Shown here piece by piece: positions 13,764 to 16,271 of a DNA stretch of 16,271 nt; within the stretch, counting starts at the first letter, position 1, and each line of letters begins with the position of its first letter. The notes beneath the pieces are model-generated. The model saw only the letters and a program-made list of their open reading frames with translations, was not told the DNA's origin and ran no database searches. The DNA is from UBA11606 sp964513285 (GTDB lineage: Bacteria > Actinomycetota > Acidimicrobiia > Acidimicrobiales > Aldehydirespiratoraceae), in contig CAZEML010000087.1 in assembly GCA_964513285.1 (NCBI GenBank), forward strand, positions 1 to 16,271, given 5' to 3'. A program made the translations under genes and the position numbers.

Positions 13764-15029
13764 GTGACCACCGTTTCGCCGCGCCCGCTGGTCGCCCGTA
13801 GCGACGATCGCATCCGTCGGTCGTGGTTCCCCGCGATCACCGTGTGCGCGATGGTCTTCGTCAGCGACTTCGAATATCGACAGCGCGACCTGAACGCGGC
13901 GCTCGAAGGGTCGGTCGACTTCGCCATCTTGTTCGAGCTCGTCGTCTACTTCGGGCTCGCCGGGATCTTCTTCCTCGGCGCGGTCGCACCCCGCGGTCGC
14001 CGACTCCCGCCGCCCCTGCTGATCATGTGGGCCTACACCCTGGGTCTGGTCGCCAGCGCGCTGTGGGCGCCGTCGATGGTCTTCAGCGCGGTGCGCGGCC
14101 TCCAGCACCTGATCCTCGCCGCCATGGCCACCGTCTTCGCCCGGCAGGCGGACGAGCAGGACTTCTCCCGCATCGCCGGCGCCTACGTGATGCTCATGAC
14201 CGGCTTCATCGGCCTGGGCTTCGTGTGGAGCGTGGCCCCGAGCCGCCAGGTCGCCGGTCGCTTCAACTGGGCGGCGACCCATCCGGTGGTGGCCGCCGCG
14301 CTGCTGGTCACCTCGGTGATGATCCTGCTCGCCTGGACCCGGAGCGACAGCGGCCCTCGGCCCTTCCGCCCCGCGTCGGTCTACCTGCTGCTGCTGATCC
14401 ACGTCGGCGCCCTCGCGGCGACCCAGACCCGAGGCTCGATCTTCGCCGCCGCGGTGGGCGTCATCGTCTGGCTGGCGTTGGCCGTTCGGCGCCGCAAGGA
14501 CCTCGTCGTCTTGGCGTGCTTCCTCGTGCCGGTCGGCGCCTTCTTGTCTCGTGGGGTCGTCGAATCCCTGATCCTTCGCGGTGAGTCGATCGAGCAGCTG
14601 CAGACGCTCAACTCCCGGACGACCCTCTGGGCCGAGGCGATCGGCGTCGTCGGCCAGAACCCGCTCCTCGGCCGGGGCTACTTCTCCGCTCGCGAGATCT
14701 TCCTCGAGACGATCGGCCTCGGCGGGGCCCACAACGCCTACATCGAGGTCCTGGTGAGCTTCGGCATCCTCGGGGTGCTGCTGCTCACCGCGCTGATCGT
14801 GCGGGTGTTCGCCGTGCTCGCCGTCATCCGCCGCACCCCGCAGGGGCCCCTGATCGCCGCGGTGTTCGCGTCGCTGCTCGCCAACGGTCTGACCGCCCAG
14901 TACTGGGCGCAGGGCGGCACCGGATCGAGCGTGTGGTTCTACGTGATCATCGCGTGGGCCTCGGCCGTGTGGTCCCGCGAGATGCGCGATCGCGAGGCGT
15001 CAGTCCCGCCGGTCGACGCCTCGGTCTGA
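13764..15029 (+). CDS. O-antigen ligase/polymerase-like membrane protein (Wzy_C family)
   Basis: Predicted 421-residue polytopic membrane protein with roughly ten to eleven hydrophobic helices. The large extracytoplasmic loop (about 273-335) carries LNSRTTLWAEAIGVV, NPLLGRGYF and AHNAYIEVLVSFGILG with His323, the conserved signature of Wzy_C/WaaL-like proteins, and QTRGSI lies in a preceding segment. Such proteins polymerise lipid-linked repeat units or ligate glycans; beside a Wzz protein, polymerase is the better guess. The GTG start comes one base after the preceding stop, with translational coupling likely and no separate ribosome site. No Wzx flippase gene follows within the window. Confidence 0.87.
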   Translation: MTTVSPRPLVARSDDRIRRSWFPAITVCAMVFVSDFEYRQRDLNAALEGSVDFAILFELVVYFGLAGIFFLGAVAPRGRRLPPPLLIMWAYTLGLVASALWAPSMVFSAVRGLQHLILAAMATVFARQADEQDFSRIAGAYVMLMTGFIGLGFVWSVAPSRQVAGRFNWAATHPVVAAALLVTSVMILLAWTRSDSGPRPFRPASVYLLLLIHVGALAATQTRGSIFAAAVGVIVWLALAVRRRKDLVVLACFLVPVGAFLSRGVVESLILRGESIEQLQTLNSRTTLWAEAIGVVGQNPLLGRGYFSAREIFLETIGLGGAHNAYIEVLVSFGILGVLLLTALIVRVFAVLAVIRRTPQGPLIAAVFASLLANGLTAQYWAQGGTGSSVWFYVIIAWASAVWSREMRDREASVPPVDASV

Positions 15030-15031
15030 AC

Positions 15032-15057
15032 CTGATCCGGCGCTGCGGCGGGATCAG
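15032..15057. terminator. Hairpin between convergent polymerase and glycosyltransferase genes
   Basis: CTGATCC (15032-15038) and GGATCAG (15051-15057) form a perfect 7-bp stem with a 12-base GC-rich loop. The right arm includes the stop codon of the minus-strand glycosyltransferase. No T-run follows on either side. Position in the 24-bp convergent gap supports a bidirectional terminator or 3'-end hairpin. Confidence 0.5.
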
Positions 15058-16226
15058 CGATCGGCCAAGAACGGTGTGATCGCCTCGAGCAACCGGGCGC
15101 GGTAGGTGTCGACGGTGAAGCGTTCGAGCATGCGCTCACGCCCCCGCTCCCCCATCGCCCGGCGCAGGGCAGGGTCGGCGATCACCCGCTCGATCCCGTC
15201 GGCGAGACCGTCGGGATCCTGGGCCGGGACGATGACGCCCGTATCGTCGTCGGCCACGACCTCACACACGCCACCCGGGCCGGTCGCCACGACGGCGAGG
15301 CCCCGGATCTGGGCTTCGGCCGCGACGAGCGAGAACTCCTCGGGCGCGACCGACGGGACGATCGCGATGCCGTAGCCGGCATAGATCGACTCGACGTCGG
15401 ACTTGTGACCGAGCAGGCGGACCCGGTCGTCGACCCCGACGTCGCGGATCTGGGCGCGCAGCGCCCGCTCGAGCTCGGCGTGTTCGGGGAGGGCATCGCC
15501 GACGAGATCCACCTCGACGTCGATCCCGCGCTCGGCGAGCAGCGCAACCGCCTCGACGAGGACCGGTTGCCCCTTCTTCGGGTGAATGCGGGCCGGCACG
15601 ACGATGCGGTTCGAGTCGGGGAGCTCGAACGGTTCCGGCGGGGTCGCGACGCCGTTGTACACGACTTCGCTGCGACCCTGGATCGACGATGCGAACGTGG
15701 ACCGCGTGAACTCGGAGTTCGCGAGCACGTGATGGGCGAACCGCGGCAGGTGGCTGAGCACCAGCGCCTCGAGTCGCCCACCCAGGGCCCGCTCGTGGAC
15801 GTGCAACACGACCGGGCGGCGCAGCACCCGCAGCAGCGGCAACGGCGCCACCGCGACGGTGTTGACGTACACGATGGACAGATCGTGCTGTCGGATCATG
15901 GACCGGGCCGTCCAGACGGTCTTGAGCGTGCGGACCGCCATCGAGAGCCCGCGGATCGGATGCAGGTTGCGCCGGCGGATGGCGAAGTCGGGGACGACGT
16001 GCACGATGGCGCCGGCCGCTCGGGCCTGCTCGATGAAGGGACCGTCGACCGCAGAGAGCACGACGACCCGCACGCTCTCGGTGATGGCCGGCAGCGCGTG
16101 CAGGAGCGCCCGATCGGACCCGTACAGATCGGCCGAAGGCGTGAGGATCAGCATCCCCGGCCGGCCGTCGGCCGCATCGCTCGAACCGAGCGCCGGCTCC
16201 GTCACGCTGAGATTGTCGCCTGACAT
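15054..16226 (-). CDS. GT4-family glycosyltransferase
   Basis: Predicted 390-residue GT-B-fold glycosyltransferase. The N-terminal domain begins at LILTPSADLYGSDRALLHAL after a ~24-residue polar leader, and the acceptor-side pattern VLHVHERALGGRLE and NSEFTRSTF are typical of GT4 enzymes. The donor domain has IVVPARIHPKKGQ, LLGHKSDVESIYAGYGI and PEEFSLVAAEAQIRG (about 293-305), the E-x7-E motif. It probably adds a sugar to the same lipid-linked glycan as the DUF1972 enzyme, but it is transcribed convergently as a separate unit. The ATG at 16226 has GGGAG nine bases upstream, which supports the polar leader; ATG at 16154 is the alternative. Confidence 0.9.
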   Translation of the reverse strand: MSGDNLSVTEPALGSSDAADGRPGMLILTPSADLYGSDRALLHALPAITESVRVVVLSAVDGPFIEQARAAGAIVHVVPDFAIRRRNLHPIRGLSMAVRTLKTVWTARSMIRQHDLSIVYVNTVAVAPLPLLRVLRRPVVLHVHERALGGRLEALVLSHLPRFAHHVLANSEFTRSTFASSIQGRSEVVYNGVATPPEPFELPDSNRIVVPARIHPKKGQPVLVEAVALLAERGIDVEVDLVGDALPEHAELERALRAQIRDVGVDDRVRLLGHKSDVESIYAGYGIAIVPSVAPEEFSLVAAEAQIRGLAVVATGPGGVCEVVADDDTGVIVPAQDPDGLADGIERVIADPALRRAMGERGRERMLERFTVDTYRARLLEAITPFLADR

Positions 16227-16252
16227 GTGTCGGGCTCCCGTCGGTCGAGTGG

Positions 16253-16258
16253 ACGGTA
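16253..16258 (-). promoter_or_regulatory. Predicted -10 box for the GT4 glycosyltransferase gene
   Basis: On the minus strand TACCGT matches TANNNT. A start near 16246 would give a 20-base leader containing GGGAG. The -35 position lies beyond the end of the window, so the promoter cannot be fully judged. Confidence 0.4.
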
Positions 16259-16271
16259 TCCGATCGGCAGG

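Overview
The window is about 16.3 kb of very GC-rich DNA, with dense genes, short intergenic gaps, frequent GTG/ATG choices and actinobacterial-type -10 boxes (TANNNT). Thr- and Asp/Glu-rich stalks on secreted proteins, SLH repeats of the form GATTGTSPTTFSPN...TRGQ and an EthA-like monooxygenase suggest a high-GC actinobacterium, most likely of class Acidimicrobiia (Ilumatobacter-like). That placement is inference from family style, not from a marker gene. I see no mobile elements, CRISPR arrays, tRNA or rRNA genes.

Left part (1-4740), general metabolism and membrane: the 3' end of a siderophore-interacting FAD protein; a convergent small TM-helix-repeat (MscS-related) membrane protein; an EthA-like Baeyer-Villiger monooxygenase; a convergent dienelactone hydrolase; a metallo-beta-lactamase-fold hydrolase that diverges from the dienelactone hydrolase; and a small F420/flavin split-barrel protein. 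Convergent gene ends carry short hairpins without a T-run, and at least two genes (monooxygenase, split-barrel protein) have a TANNNT box exactly six bases before the ATG, which predicts leaderless mRNAs.

Middle part (4747-9967), cell surface: two divergently transcribed right-handed beta-helix proteins that are clearly paralogous to each other but are attached differently. One is a predicted lipoprotein on a Pro/Glu- then Thr-rich stalk. The other has a cleavable signal peptide and three C-terminal SLH repeats. They share a 166-bp intergenic region holding three GTTAC repeats at one-helical-turn spacing, a GAGGTGACCTC palindrome and an ATGAGCCGA element. A second small lipoprotein with a D/E- and T-rich stalk follows.

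Right part (10080-16226), extracellular polysaccharide locus: a short PglC/WbaP-type initiating sugar phosphotransferase on the minus strand, then divergently a tight operon of Wzz/BY-kinase-like protein, DUF1972-type glycosyltransferase and O-antigen ligase/polymerase-like protein (1-bp overlap, then 1-bp gap). A second GT4 glycosyltransferase converges on this operon. The 300-bp divergent region between the first two genes has a perfect 10-bp inverted repeat whose half-site, ATGAGCCGA, also occurs in the beta-helix promoter region. A plausible reading is that a surface polysaccharide is built by the right-hand genes and bound, trimmed or modified by the two anchored beta-helix proteins under shared control. 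The Wzz partner kinase domain has a degenerate P-loop, and no Wzx flippase or export channel is in the window.
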